Assembly: GCA_003868215.1 (NCBI GenBank) | Contig: QWDQ01000032.1 | Location: forward strand, 62,001-126,000 | Length of the DNA: 64,000 nt | Source: Pseudophaeomoniella oleicola | Taxonomy: Eukaryota > Ascomycota > Eurotiomycetes > Phaeomoniellales > Phaeomoniellaceae | Direction of reading: 5' to 3' | Shown here: one piece after another, positions 19,906 to 30,136 of the stretch | Layout of the letters: every line of letters starts with the position of its first letter | How positions within the stretch are numbered: the first letter of the stretch is position 1 | Notes under the pieces: model-generated | Seen by the model: the letters and a program-made list of their open reading frames with translations, nothing else | Databases searched by the model: none | What the model was told of the DNA's origin: nothing | Made by a program: the position numbers and the translations under genes

Positions 19906-21261
19906 TCATGGCTCCAAATATTCAAGCCACTCAGTGATGCCTTGCTTCAGGCGTCGAACGGCCCCATCCTCACGCCAAAAATGGCCAGCTGAGGGAATCT
20001 CCTTGCCCACAAATTTAGACTCGGGCCGAGCACTCAATTGCTGTGCCCATTTGCGTACCTGTCGGCTGGGTTGAAGCGAATCGTCAACGCCCCAGATCGC
20101 CATGGAGGCGTGGTGGCTGAGACGGTCTTCTACGCTCTGACTATCCAACGAACCGGTCTGATCGATTGATCCAATCTTGCTCTCGAGCCTTGGGCGGCAT
20201 AGCATTGTCAAGAATGCCGCAGTAACGCTGAGTGGCGGTGAAATAAGTAGATAAGATGCTTCGAATGTAGGTAAATATCCGAAGAGAGGGAATTGGGTAT
20301 TCTGCCTCGGTTCTCTGGTACCCTCGTTCTGATTCTCCTTGATCCTTGCCAAGCGACGCTCCTTGAACGTGTTGAGGCTCCGTCTGAAGCTTTCAAGGTC
20401 GACACTATGCCTATATCCATCTCTGCTTGTCCTACGATTGCTCGATTGTGACTCTTGGCCACCGAGTGCAACGGAGTACCCGCTACTTGGACGATCTTGC
20501 AGCTGTGACGCTACTCTTCTGATGTGTAATTGTGCTAGGTGCGCAGCACGTAGGTGGATCTCTTCTTTCATGGAATCTCTGGGGTTGGTCGAGAAGATGT
20601 CAATTACTACGTCTGGTGTTGGGCAATGCCTTGCTATGATCGATCCATACGAATAACCCGCACATACGAAGCGGCAATTTGGACTTCGTCCGCGTGCTCG
20701 TTGTACGTTTTCTGATATCGCTGCAGTGTCTGGCGGCATTGTAGAAAACGTCGACTGTCCATAAAGCTGAATACTCTCCGGCTGCTTGTGGTACATCGTC
20801 AGATGTGCCATATAGCTGATCATAAACCCATACAGTGACACAAAGTCAGTGAGCTCCGGCGTTCCTGTCCAGGAGGTCTTGCCCATAGATCCTGTCGCTC
20901 CTCTAGAGATTTCTATCAGTTGTTGAAGTCACATCTTGGAAGGCAAGAAAAAGCACCTGAAGTTGATGGTTCCTACGATGTAGCCTGCTTTTGCCAGGGC
21001 CCTTCCTACAATGCTCACAACGCCATCATCATAGGATCCACCGAGTGGCGCATAAGGGTGGCCGACAATTGCAGCTTTGAGTCCATCCTCGTTTGTATCC
21101 TCTCCGGGTAGGGGGTGGTATATTCTGCAGTCGACTTCTAGTCCATCAAATAGAGACGGGATGCTGAAACTGTACGTCGGCTGATCGACTTCCATCCTTT
21201 CGGCACTTTCTACGACAGATGATAAGTCGATGAAGTCGTAGATTGTGAAAGGGAGAGGCAT
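19906..21261 (-). CDS. Alpha/beta-hydrolase family protein
   Basis: Exons 20957-21261 and 19906-20902 are joined by a 54-nt intron; 433 residues. The exon 1 end and exon 2 start read across the junction as the oxyanion/strand region (YIVGTINFRGATGS). The nucleophile elbow is GYSYG in exon 2 (CAGYSYGSIIA), the likely catalytic His is in AGHFWRE near the C-terminus, and WGVDDSL is a plausible acid region. HPYAPLGGSYDD in exon 1 is typical of a conserved fungal hydrolase family. The ATG at 21261 is the first in-frame after an upstream stop. A long charged, Ser/Arg-rich insert lies between the nucleophile and the C-terminal part. No signal peptide; the substrate is unknown. Confidence 0.85.
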
Positions 21262-21878
21262 GGAGATGGGCAGCGTCGTCCGTAACGTGAAGGAGACCTT
21301 GGTGGGCACTTAGTTCAGACTGCTCCGGGTACAAGGACTTCAAATGTGTGATCATCTGCACATTCTCAAGTCACTTTGGTCCTGGGGCAGGTAACGCATG
21401 AAGAATTATGCTTATACAGCCGCGACAGCGACTGCCATCATAATGCAACGCTATATTTTCTCATATCCGTTGTGATTCGGATAGAAAATGACTGCGATAT
21501 GAGTTGGTATGTCTGAATAAATAATAATGCATATATAAGGTTATACCATCAAAGGCCCAGATAATCAGCGGGGTAAACGGTAGTACACCGTCGAAGACCT
21601 TCAACCCACCAACAGACACAATCATCCTCGACTATATATCTAGGTACTGGAAGTATCTGTGCTCAATGGTCTAATAGGTCCATTGCTCCCAATTCCAACC
21701 ATCTCACGCACGCTACGAGGTCTGCCTAGCGCGCAGTCTAGTGACCAATACAGGCGTCTAGGGAAAAGGGTTCGAAATCAAATGGTAGTATTTCATGTTT
21801 GCTCTAGATCGTAATATCGTGGCCTTCGTAAGAGCACATCAAGATAGAATACATTGACGGATGATGCACGGGTCCTGC
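21262..21878. promoter_or_regulatory. Promoter of the hydrolase and 3' flank of the FPGS-like gene
   Basis: About 600 bp without coding sequence; AT-rich around 21400-21560 with an ATATAAGG-like site near 21530. The sequence near 21770 resembles a tRNA B box but no tRNA can be folded around it. Confidence 0.4.
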
Positions 21879-23559
21879 TTAGGGAGCCGCGCTGCGCTGG
21901 AGCAAGAACAGAGCACCTCCCACCAGATGCTGGCTACCTGTAACAAGGGTCTGTACTGTTTCATGATCAGATCCCACTCTACGTGCAGCCGCTAAAGCCG
22001 TGCCGACGGTGGGTTGAAACGAGACCGTGGTACCTGGACATAGGCGCTTCCAAATATCGAAACATGCTTCAAGGGAAGGCATATTCGGTGTTTCGGGCTG
22101 CTGCTCTGGACTTGGTCAGTACTAGGCACAAGGCTGCATGACGGCTATGGTCTCACCCTGTATCGAATCAAGATCTTGGGTCGGATCGTAGGCTGTGATA
22201 ATCAGATGTTGTATTTGAGAGTCTGCTAGCGAGGTAGCCAGACCATCAAATACCTTAAGCACGTCCCGCTGCTCGGATATATGGCTGAATATTAGAACCT
22301 TCGCAACAGATTCTGTTCTTCTACACATCGTTAGTAAATGGAAAGCTAGAACGACATAGACACATACTCGGTCATCTGAGCGGTCTCCATGAACCATTCA
22401 GCAGCCTTACCGACACTCATCTCGTTATGTGCTCCATCCAAGAACCACTGATGCTTCCCGCGGATGACCAATTGAAACCGTCCTGGCCAAGCGAACCACT
22501 CTACACCTCGAGCCACATCTGTAGGCGATATGTTTGTAGAGCCACCAGGTATGAGCTGATCAAGGAACGAGCGTACAGCAGCTAGAGCAACGGAGCAATT
22601 CGATCTCTGTACATCGGGCTTGAGAGACAACGAATTATTCGGCAGGAAAGTATCATTCTCTACGACCTGGAGGTCTAGACCTTTTTCGAGGGCACGTTCT
22701 TGCAGGACCTTTAGAGCTGCTGGTTCTTGAGGAGCGGAGACTGCTCTGGCCCCAGCCTTGAATATACCTGCCTTGTGCCATGCAATATTCTCAATGGACG
22801 GTCCTAGCTGAGCAACATGATCCATTCCAAGAGGTGTAATAACATTCACGACGGGCCTGTCGATCACATTGGTGGCATCATATTCCCCTCCATGGTGGGT
22901 CTCGAAAATTGCGACACCGACGCGCTCTCGGATGAAAGTATGAAATGCCACAAGGGCAAATAGCTGAAGATATCGAGGCCTGGTTTCCAGGTCAAAATTG
23001 TGATGTTCCGACAGGACATCGAAGACTTCAAAAAAGTATTGAGTAAACTTGTCTCTTCCGAGGGGTGCAAAGTCAACCCGTATCCTCTCTTCGGGATAGA
23101 TGAGATGAGGTGACGTGTAGAGACCTGTCCTTCGAGGAAAGCCGGTTCTCTGCCCGTAGGCTCTCAAGAACGACTCTATAAAGGCACATGTGCTTCCTTT
23201 ACCTTTTGTACCGGCGACATGGATTATATTGAGTCTGTTGATGTCGGCAGCCGACGACAGTGAGCACAAACATCCACAACTGACTTTGGGCTTTTGGTTC
23301 GTACCGAATGACCAATTTGCCGAAGCCACTCACTCATGCCAACGATACTTGGGATTCCCTTCAGGTCTGATGATCCCTTCAAGTTCGGCATCGAGGCCAA
23401 ACCTGTCAGACCGGTCGTTGGCACCGTCTTAGGCCTTTTTGGGCGACGACGTCCATTTAGAATTTGGATGGCGTTCTGCTATTGATTAGATGCTAGCAGA
23501 CATTTGATCATTTACACTTTTTCGCTGACCTTGTATGTCCTCTCCATTTTCTGCGACAT
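21879..23559 (-). CDS. Folylpolyglutamate synthase-like protein (Mur ligase fold), one junction unresolved
   Basis: Five exons: 23530-23559 (MSQKMERTYK), 23475 to about 23302, an exon ending at 22378, 22157-22320, and 21879-22105. Introns 1, 3 and 4 are canonical and phase-matched. Between exons 2 and 3 the reading frame must change just after QIGHS and before DINRLNIIHVAG, yet no AG acceptor exists at a workable place. FPGS hallmarks are present: P-loop AGTKGKGST, SPHL, the GGEYDATNV metal/folate loop preceded by THH rather than the usual GVG-like residues, HKAGIFK with the carbamylated-Lys site, FLDGAHN, and C-terminal VTGSQHLVGGAL. It would add glutamates to folate. A second ATG at 23586 would add nine basic/hydrophobic residues (possible mitochondrial form). 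It may be a diverged paralogue or a decaying one. Confidence 0.75.
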
Positions 23560-24091
23560 CCTCGACTTTGGCAGTGCGATTAGCATTGACCATTTAAGTG
23601 TATTTGTTTCTTGGATGGTAGTATAGGTACTATGCACATTATACGTTCATCTAGAGGCTCTACACCGGTAAAGCCGCGCCAAGGTTCAGCAATTCCCTAC
23701 CTACCTAAAGTACCTACCTTAGGTATTAACTAATTACAGTAGGTACAGATTCTGGTGCCGCCGTCGCGTGTACTAGTAAAACACTTAGACCCGGGGTTTC
23801 TCCGCAAATGCTTTGGGGTTCATAAGGTTCATAATCTTCCTCTCAAGAGTCCTTTCTCCCTTTTCTCCCGGTCCTACCTTAGAATAAATACAATTTACAT
23901 ATTAATTGGCGATGAGACGGGATGAGATGGAAATGCCCCGTCATTATTGCACAAGATCTCTCCAGGATCATACATCATAAATTATATACATTCTCGAAAG
24001 TTGGATCTTCTTCAAGCCCAATTAAATACGACACTAAAACAAAATGGAGTCGTAGCAAAAAGAAGTTGTTGTACATGAAGCAGTTTCCTGC
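23560..24091. promoter_or_regulatory. FPGS-like promoter and 3' flank of the dehydrogenase gene
   Basis: About 530 bp. It contains a dense cluster of TAGGTA/TACCTA words (23695-23746) that recurs elsewhere in the window. No gene. Confidence 0.5.
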
Positions 24092-25225
24092 TCAAGGGAA
24101 CTCGATGACGACCTTGGTCTCTTGGTGGTTGCTGAAGCGAGTGTAATACTCGGGGCCTTGCTCGATCCCGATGGTCGAACTGACGATGAAGTTGGTGTGA
24201 GCACGACCGGTATCAATGAGGTTGAGTAGCTCGGTCGCGTGTTCCAGAGGGAGGACGATACCAGATCCGATGGTCAGACCTTTACCCCAGATCTCACCGG
24301 TAGAGATGTTTGCGCCATTCTCGTAGATACCGGCGATTCCGACACCACCTCGCTGAGCGGTCACACCCAACATCCAAGTTGGAACGATGCCTGCTTGCGT
24401 TACACCTTGACGGTTTACAGACTCGTAGCCGACACAGTCAACGGCCCTGGTTACACCACCAGGCTCAAGGGCCATGATGCGCTCCACAGGGTCGGTCTCG
24501 TTGAAGTTGATTGGAATGGCTCCGATAGATGCAGCCACGTCCAGACGTGCTGGGACGTGATCAATCGAATAGACTCTCGAGGCACCTCGCAACATAGCTG
24601 AGTACGCTGAAAGTAATCCCATAGGGCCAGCACCGAAAATTGCAACACTATCACCAGCTTGGAAGCCAGAAAAGTCCAATGCTGTCCAACCGGTTGCGAA
24701 AATATCTGATACGAAAAGGTAGTCATAAGCCCTAGTCCTGTTTGTCGAAGCGTTGACATTGACAGGAATCAAAGTATCGTCTGCGTTGGGGACTCTAACA
24801 TATTCGGCTGGTTGAAGTGTTAGCGATGGAGTACAGTAGCTGATGGAATATGATCATGGTTTACCTTGACATCCGGACAGTTCCCCACCGGCGCCAAAGG
24901 AATTGGGCAGGGTAAGACCACGGGTGAAGTGACCATCATCGTCGTTGTCGGGAATCACCACGTAATCTCCCACTCCCAGAGAGTTTACGCCCGGTCCGGC
25001 TTCTGATATGTATCCCATAGCCTCGTGACCCATCATGTGTGGATGTTCAGGAGAACCCAGTCCAGCATGGTAGAAATGTAAATCCGAACCACAGATCGCT
25101 GACGCTGTAACGCGGATGATAGCATCTGTGTCATTCTGGAGGGTTGGCCGTGGAACAGTGAGGACGGAGATATTGTATGCCTGCCCGATGAGGGCAAGCG
25201 CACGCATCGTTGCGTTACCAGCCAT
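24092..25225 (-). CDS. Zinc-dependent alcohol dehydrogenase, glutathione-independent formaldehyde dehydrogenase type
   Basis: Exons 24865-25225 and 24092-24807 with a 57-nt intron (GTAAAC...CGCTAACACTTCAACCAG); 358 residues. The ATG at 25225 is chosen; a GTG two codons upstream is not a start. Catalytic-zinc motifs are in exon 1 (ICGSDLHFYHAG, MMGHEAMG). The FGAGGELSGCQAEYVRVP region follows the usual structural-zinc site. The NAD-binding Rossmann motif is GAGPMG in exon 2, followed by an acidic strand end (YSIDHVPARL), which favours NAD. DCVGYE and the IAGIYE region match the formaldehyde dehydrogenase branch of the medium-chain family. Likely a cytosolic aldehyde or alcohol oxidation role; the substrate is inferred from family only. 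Confidence 0.9.
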
Positions 25226-25982
25226 GGCCACTGGACTGAAGGAGGTTCAAAGGGAGATGGGAGAAGAGAAACAAGGTGAGTAATGGGTGAAGGCAGAGGT
25301 CCCTAGAGAAGTATCGTACTCGATCATCTGGCACCGACATGTAGAAGAGCAGACTGTTCTTATATTTCCCCATTTTCCTCCTTTGTGCTACGTAGTATGA
25401 CGCAACTCCACTTGCAATGCTGGAAACATTTTGCGAAATGATGCGAAATGAATGCGTCCACGCAAACGACCGCTGATCGTCTTTGTTTTGGTTCCTGACC
25501 GGGCCGAGTGCCACCCTGGATCAGATAGTAAGGACAGCAGGACATGGGTATTTTGATTAGTTACTATGTTTTAGCACCGGAAAAATCTTGATATGAGGCA
25601 TGGCAGGTCGGTTCGGGTGGCAACCCTGTCGACGATTGAGGATAAGATCCTGTGCCCTAGGTACCTAGGTAGGTATATTGAAGACTACAGTACATAGTAC
25701 ATATTGTATTGTGCATATGAGGCGAACAGCGTACAGTACGTACCTGGCCTCAGGTACCTGACAGGCTCGCGGATTTTGCGGTGCCTGGTTGGGGCACCTT
25801 AGGTATTCATTGGGCAGTACAGATTGATAGGCGAGTAAGGACGAGGTGAGTGATATCTGTGATGAGGTAAGGTAAGAGATAGAAACAACAACAATAATTA
25901 CCTACAGGTACCTACGTCACATGCCGAGATGCCAAGCACTGCAGTACTACGGGCACCAACGGTACAGTACAGTACTCCGTAC

Positions 25983-26046
25983 AGAACCACAGAACCATAA
26001 TTTACCTACCTAACCTTACTACGCGAGACGGTAGAACCACAGAACC
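25983..26046. repeat. Direct repeat AGAACCACAGAACC, 50 bp apart
   Basis: Two exact 14-bp copies at 25983-25996 and 26033-26046 in the long intergenic region. Each copy itself contains AGAACC twice. Confidence 0.9.
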
Positions 26047-27008
26047 GCAAAACCGTCCATGCCGAGTCTGCCAAGAAGAACATTCAGCATATTGCAAAAG
26101 TCCGAGATGGCGCGGCCGCGCGCGGACAGACACTCTCCGGCGAATGACATCACTTCTAGCTCTGGTCATGTTTGCTGGAATGTTGAATTTTGTGCATTTC
26201 GATAGGAGAGCTTTTGTTTTCTCTTTGGTCAATTTACTACGTACAGTCTCATGGTAATTACCAATGTGTTCCTGTAGGGTATGTACTGTGTAATCGTGCT
26301 CCTGAATGATCTCCAAACATTGGAGCAGTCTACGCAGACTAACTTACTACGTATATTGCCAGAATTACTCCGGACTTGCAAAGCAATCTGAGCCATCCTG
26401 GTCAGCCTGCTGGTACTACGGTATATGGATGACCTATCGAGCCATGTATGCAAACAACGGTAAGGATTGCTGCAGAAATATACTCAGGTCGGCGAGCCGA
26501 ACGCGGCTGATGCCGCAAAACGGTCTTCGGCATTGCAAGTATCGACATCTAGCTCCAGGGGCTGCAAGATGAAGAGCAGGGGCTCTCGACTATACCACGG
26601 ATAATCCCGGTCCCAACCACTACTATGTTGAACTCACGCCTATCAATCGCTGTAAGGGAGGAGCTATCTGGAGAAAAGCATTGTTCCTGCATTCGTTTGC
26701 AACTATGGCTCTTTCGAACCCAGCAACCCTGCAAAGGAATGGACTTTGGGCTCGACGACTATCAGCTAGGCAAATGAACACATCCACCTTTCAGACTTCC
26801 TTGGCTATATTGCAGACTATTGATTGATTGTTGAGAGCATCCTCGACAGTCGCGTCCACCGCAATAAGGCCCTAACCATTCCATTTATCCCTTTCAACGG
26901 CGATGGCCATAGGATATTGACGTGACTCGGCTCACACTTACGGCAATGCGGCTGTACTACGTAGTAGGAGAAAGCTCGTCTATTTCGAACATGGAAATCG
27001 GTAATTAC

Positions 27009-27027
27009 TCATGATCTGAGATCATGA
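27009..27027. repeat. Perfect inverted repeat, 9-bp arms
   Basis: TCATGATCT and its exact reverse complement are separated by one G. Another ATCATG word follows at about 27031. It could be a dimeric factor site; no function is shown. Confidence 0.85.
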
Positions 27028-28318
27028 GAGATCATGTGACTCGAGAATAAGCATCGCTTTGTCAGAAAACTTTCAGAGATGTTTCATCATGATACTGAAG
27101 GCTTCGGAACCAAGCACAACCTCGACACGTTCTGCTTACAAGTAGAGCTTGGGACGGCTCTGTGTGGAGACACCCTCCCCTCCGTACAGTCAGTTGGCTC
27201 AATCAGCCGGAGAAAAGAGAGACTCCAATAACGCCTGAGCAGGCGATATGGTTGACCTGGGCGTTCGATTCCTTTACAAGGCCAAGTGTCAGTCCGGCTG
27301 ACGGGATTCAGCGCCACGTATCCTCCATTGCACTGCAGTGTTGAAGCCGAAGTCATGACTCCCCGATACAGGATATGCCTCCAGACTACCTTGTGATTTT
27401 TGGCCGGACCCTTTTTGATGGGGCTCTTTATTTCTGGTTGATCCGGACGCCATGCCGCCTAATCATTGCCCTTATCCATACTAGATCGATCAATGCTCCA
27501 GTCGGATGTCTTAAATTGCTGGGGTTGCTATTATCATCAGAGCTACCAAAGAGAATCGCCTTGGGGATAACTTGGTGTAGATTAAAAGACGTCGTTGCCT
27601 TAGGAGGCGGTGCAAGGGTTTGACGAAGCATAGACGACCGTTAGATGCTCAGGCCTTAATGGCTAGAATGGAAGGTCTTTATGTGACGAAAGAAACCTGC
27701 ATGCTATCATAAAAAGTCCACCGTACCTGCATGTGACCAAGAGATTGCGTCAGGCGAGCAGGTCAGAGGAGGACATCGGTAGCGGAGACTGTGTGGTAGA
27801 CGCACTTCCGAGATTCGTCATCAAACGAAAGCCATTCGTTTTCTCGCCTTCGACTGCTGATGTCCTACGTAGGTAGTTATGCATCTACTCTGTACGTGAA
27901 AGGAGGCAAAGCGAGGTGTGTATTCATCATACTCTTATACGTGCGAGTAGTTGCAGAACAAATTGATCTTTCTTTACAGTACAATACAATACCATCAAGT
28001 TAGTGTGAATTGTGCTCTCTGTCGGGTATTATTACAATGTCAGAGAAATCTCGGGTTTAGAAAACGCAATATGCATTATGGCTTGGCCGATCAGCCAATC
28101 ACAAAAAGGCGTTCCGACGAGAATTTTCGAAACTCCATTCCCAGCTCTTTCATCCTACTTAGGTGAAGCAAAAGGCGTAAGAGGGTTGCGCCGAGAAATG
28201 GTCCAGAACCCATTCTGTCGAGGGCGGGTTGCGGATCCGGTTCTGGAGATAGCGGTGTTAACCGAATATTTTTGAGAACACAATTTCGAAGGACATGTTT
28301 CAATAGACGCAAGCGGAA

Positions 28319-28327
28319 TATATAAAG
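28319..28327 (+). promoter_or_regulatory. TATA box of the SDR gene
   Basis: TATATAAAG lies about 120 bp upstream of the ATG at 28445, with a CT-rich leader between. Confidence 0.6.
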
Positions 28328-28444
28328 AGGTGTTCGCCATGATGTATCGTCATATTCGTTGTCCTCATATATTCTCTCATCTAGACAACGACAGGAAACC
28401 TCTTAAAACTTTATATTCAGTCAATCAACCCCAACGCTCTCATC

Positions 28445-29437
28445 ATGGCTGACAGATACGTTGCCGTTCACGAAAAACCCAATGGTCCTGGAGACGCTCG
28501 CCCAACAGCTGTGCAAATCATCAAGGATGAGGGCCTCGAGGGCAAATGGGCTGGGAAGGTCGTCTTGATCACCGGTTGTTCGTCTGGTCTCGGTGTCGAG
28601 ACAGCGAAGGCTATCTACCTCACCGGTGCTACTCTGTACCTCACTGCACGGAACTTGGAGAAGGCGAAGACTGCGTTAGGTGACCTTGCCAAGTCGGACC
28701 GAGTGCACTTGCTCAAGGCAGATCTCGAGTCACTTGCCAGTATGCGCGAATGTGCAGAGGAGTTCCTGAAGCAGAGCAAGACCCTGAACGTCTTGATCGC
28801 CAACGCTGGTGTTATGGCCACCCCCGAGGGCCGCACCAAGGACGGATTCGAAACGCAGTTCGGCACCAACCACCTTGCACACTTCCTCCTGATCAATCTT
28901 TTACTCCCAACCATAGCATCATCGTCCAGTCCAAGCTTCAACTCCCGAGTCGTCCTTCTTTCTTCTGTTGGTCATCGTGCCTCAGAGGTCGACTTCGACA
29001 ACCTCAACTTCGAAGGCAAATATAATCCCTTTGCTGCCTACGGACAGAGCAAGACTGCCAACATCTGGACCGCTAACCAAATTGATCGTCTGTACGGCTC
29101 AAAGGGTGTCCACGCCCTCAGCGTACACCCTGGTGGCATCAACACTGGCATCACGCAGCATCTCCCCGAAGAGGCCGTTGCGGGATTGGCAAACAACCCC
29201 GACTTAGTGAGCACATTCAAGAGCCCAGAACAGGGCGCTTCGACTTCCGTGTGGGCTGCCACGGCTGCCGCTCTGGATGGCGTCGGCGCTAAATACCTCG
29301 AGGACGCTCACATCGGCGAAGAGTACGACCCAGCTTCCGGTATGTGGGGACCAGGTTATGCGTCGTGGGCGTTCAGTCCAGAGAAGGAGGAGAAACTCTG
29401 GAGCAAGTCTTTGGAATTGGTTGGTCTCAAGAAATAG
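28445..29437 (+). CDS. Classical short-chain dehydrogenase/reductase, retinol-dehydrogenase/WWOX-like
   Basis: An intronless frame of 330 residues with a good start context (CATCATGGC). Cofactor motif TGCSSGLG at about residues 44-51, then ARN after the second strand (an NADP-leaning Arg), the NAG motif (LIANAGVMATP), active-site Ser in LLSSVGHR, and catalytic YGQSK with Tyr and Lys. HPGGINTGI follows as in RDH11/WWOX-like SDRs. The ~35-residue N-terminal extension before the Rossmann fold is typical of fungal members of this group. Likely cytosolic or lipid-droplet-associated; the substrate cannot be read from sequence. C-rich third positions suggest good expression. Confidence 0.92.
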   Translation: MADRYVAVHEKPNGPGDARPTAVQIIKDEGLEGKWAGKVVLITGCSSGLGVETAKAIYLTGATLYLTARNLEKAKTALGDLAKSDRVHLLKADLESLASMRECAEEFLKQSKTLNVLIANAGVMATPEGRTKDGFETQFGTNHLAHFLLINLLLPTIASSSSPSFNSRVVLLSSVGHRASEVDFDNLNFEGKYNPFAAYGQSKTANIWTANQIDRLYGSKGVHALSVHPGGINTGITQHLPEEAVAGLANNPDLVSTFKSPEQGASTSVWAATAAALDGVGAKYLEDAHIGEEYDPASGMWGPGYASWAFSPEKEEKLWSKSLELVGLKK

Positions 29438-30136
29438 ACATGTCTTATGTTAGCAACCTCACTTTAAGAGGATATTACAGAATAAATAAGTAAAATAAAT
29501 AAGAACGGATATATATCTCCACTTCTACTGATCCCCGACGGAAATCTTCCTATGCCTACCCAAAGCTCTTGATTTCTTTCCATCTTCCCCAGTTGCCATT
29601 GCCCACAAGGGTGTGGTGATCTATCAAAACACTTCAAGAGGAAGCCGAGCCTACATTGATTCCATTTCAAAGGATCTAGGAGTGAGATCAATGTCTCTTC
29701 TGCAATGAGGTAAGTTACAACATGGAGTAATTAGTTCTCAGGGTAAGTTATCTTTGACATTGATATAGATCTTCACTTTTGGTGTTCTTTGGTGTCTTTT
29801 TCCCTAATCTGGTTTAGGCAATAATAATTGTGAAGGTTGACATCATTTGACAAGTGTCGCGAGACGTTTCGACCTGGAAGATCTTCTACTAAGTTATGCA
29901 TGTGCTTATTCGAGAGTTCACTTGACGAATAGAGGCATCACGCGGAGCAGTTATTCCCAGAGTGAGCTTGATATATGTCTCGATGATGCTGATTTTAACA
30001 ACACTTGACTTCCGGCTTTCCTGACATCTCAAGCATATGCTCTTCATTTATCCTGTTCTTTGTTGTTCTGCGAGACGTTAGGCATCGCATATAGCTTTGA
30101 CCGCAGATAATATTCACAGGTTTTGATTGATACAAG
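29438..30136. other. Intergenic stretch
   Basis: 3' flank of the SDR gene and promoter of the Atg28-like gene. Nothing else seen. Confidence 0.5.

Larger units (their letters stand above)
25226..28318. other. 3 kb intergenic region between divergent oxidoreductase genes
   Basis: Holds both promoters. No coding segment I can support. Contents: TAGGTACC-type words (25655-25676, 25741-25760, 25906-25916), a 14-bp direct repeat (25983-25996 and 26033-26046) and a perfect 9-bp inverted repeat at 27009-27027. The sequence otherwise has no transposon ends or long repeats. Confidence 0.55.

Noticed and set aside
21765-21790. tRNA B-box-like GGTTCGAAATC
   Set aside because: No matching A box, anticodon arm or acceptor pairing could be drawn around it on either strand.
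26690-26790. B-box-like GGGTTCGAAA on the minus strand
   Set aside because: The T stem does not pair and no cloverleaf can be formed.
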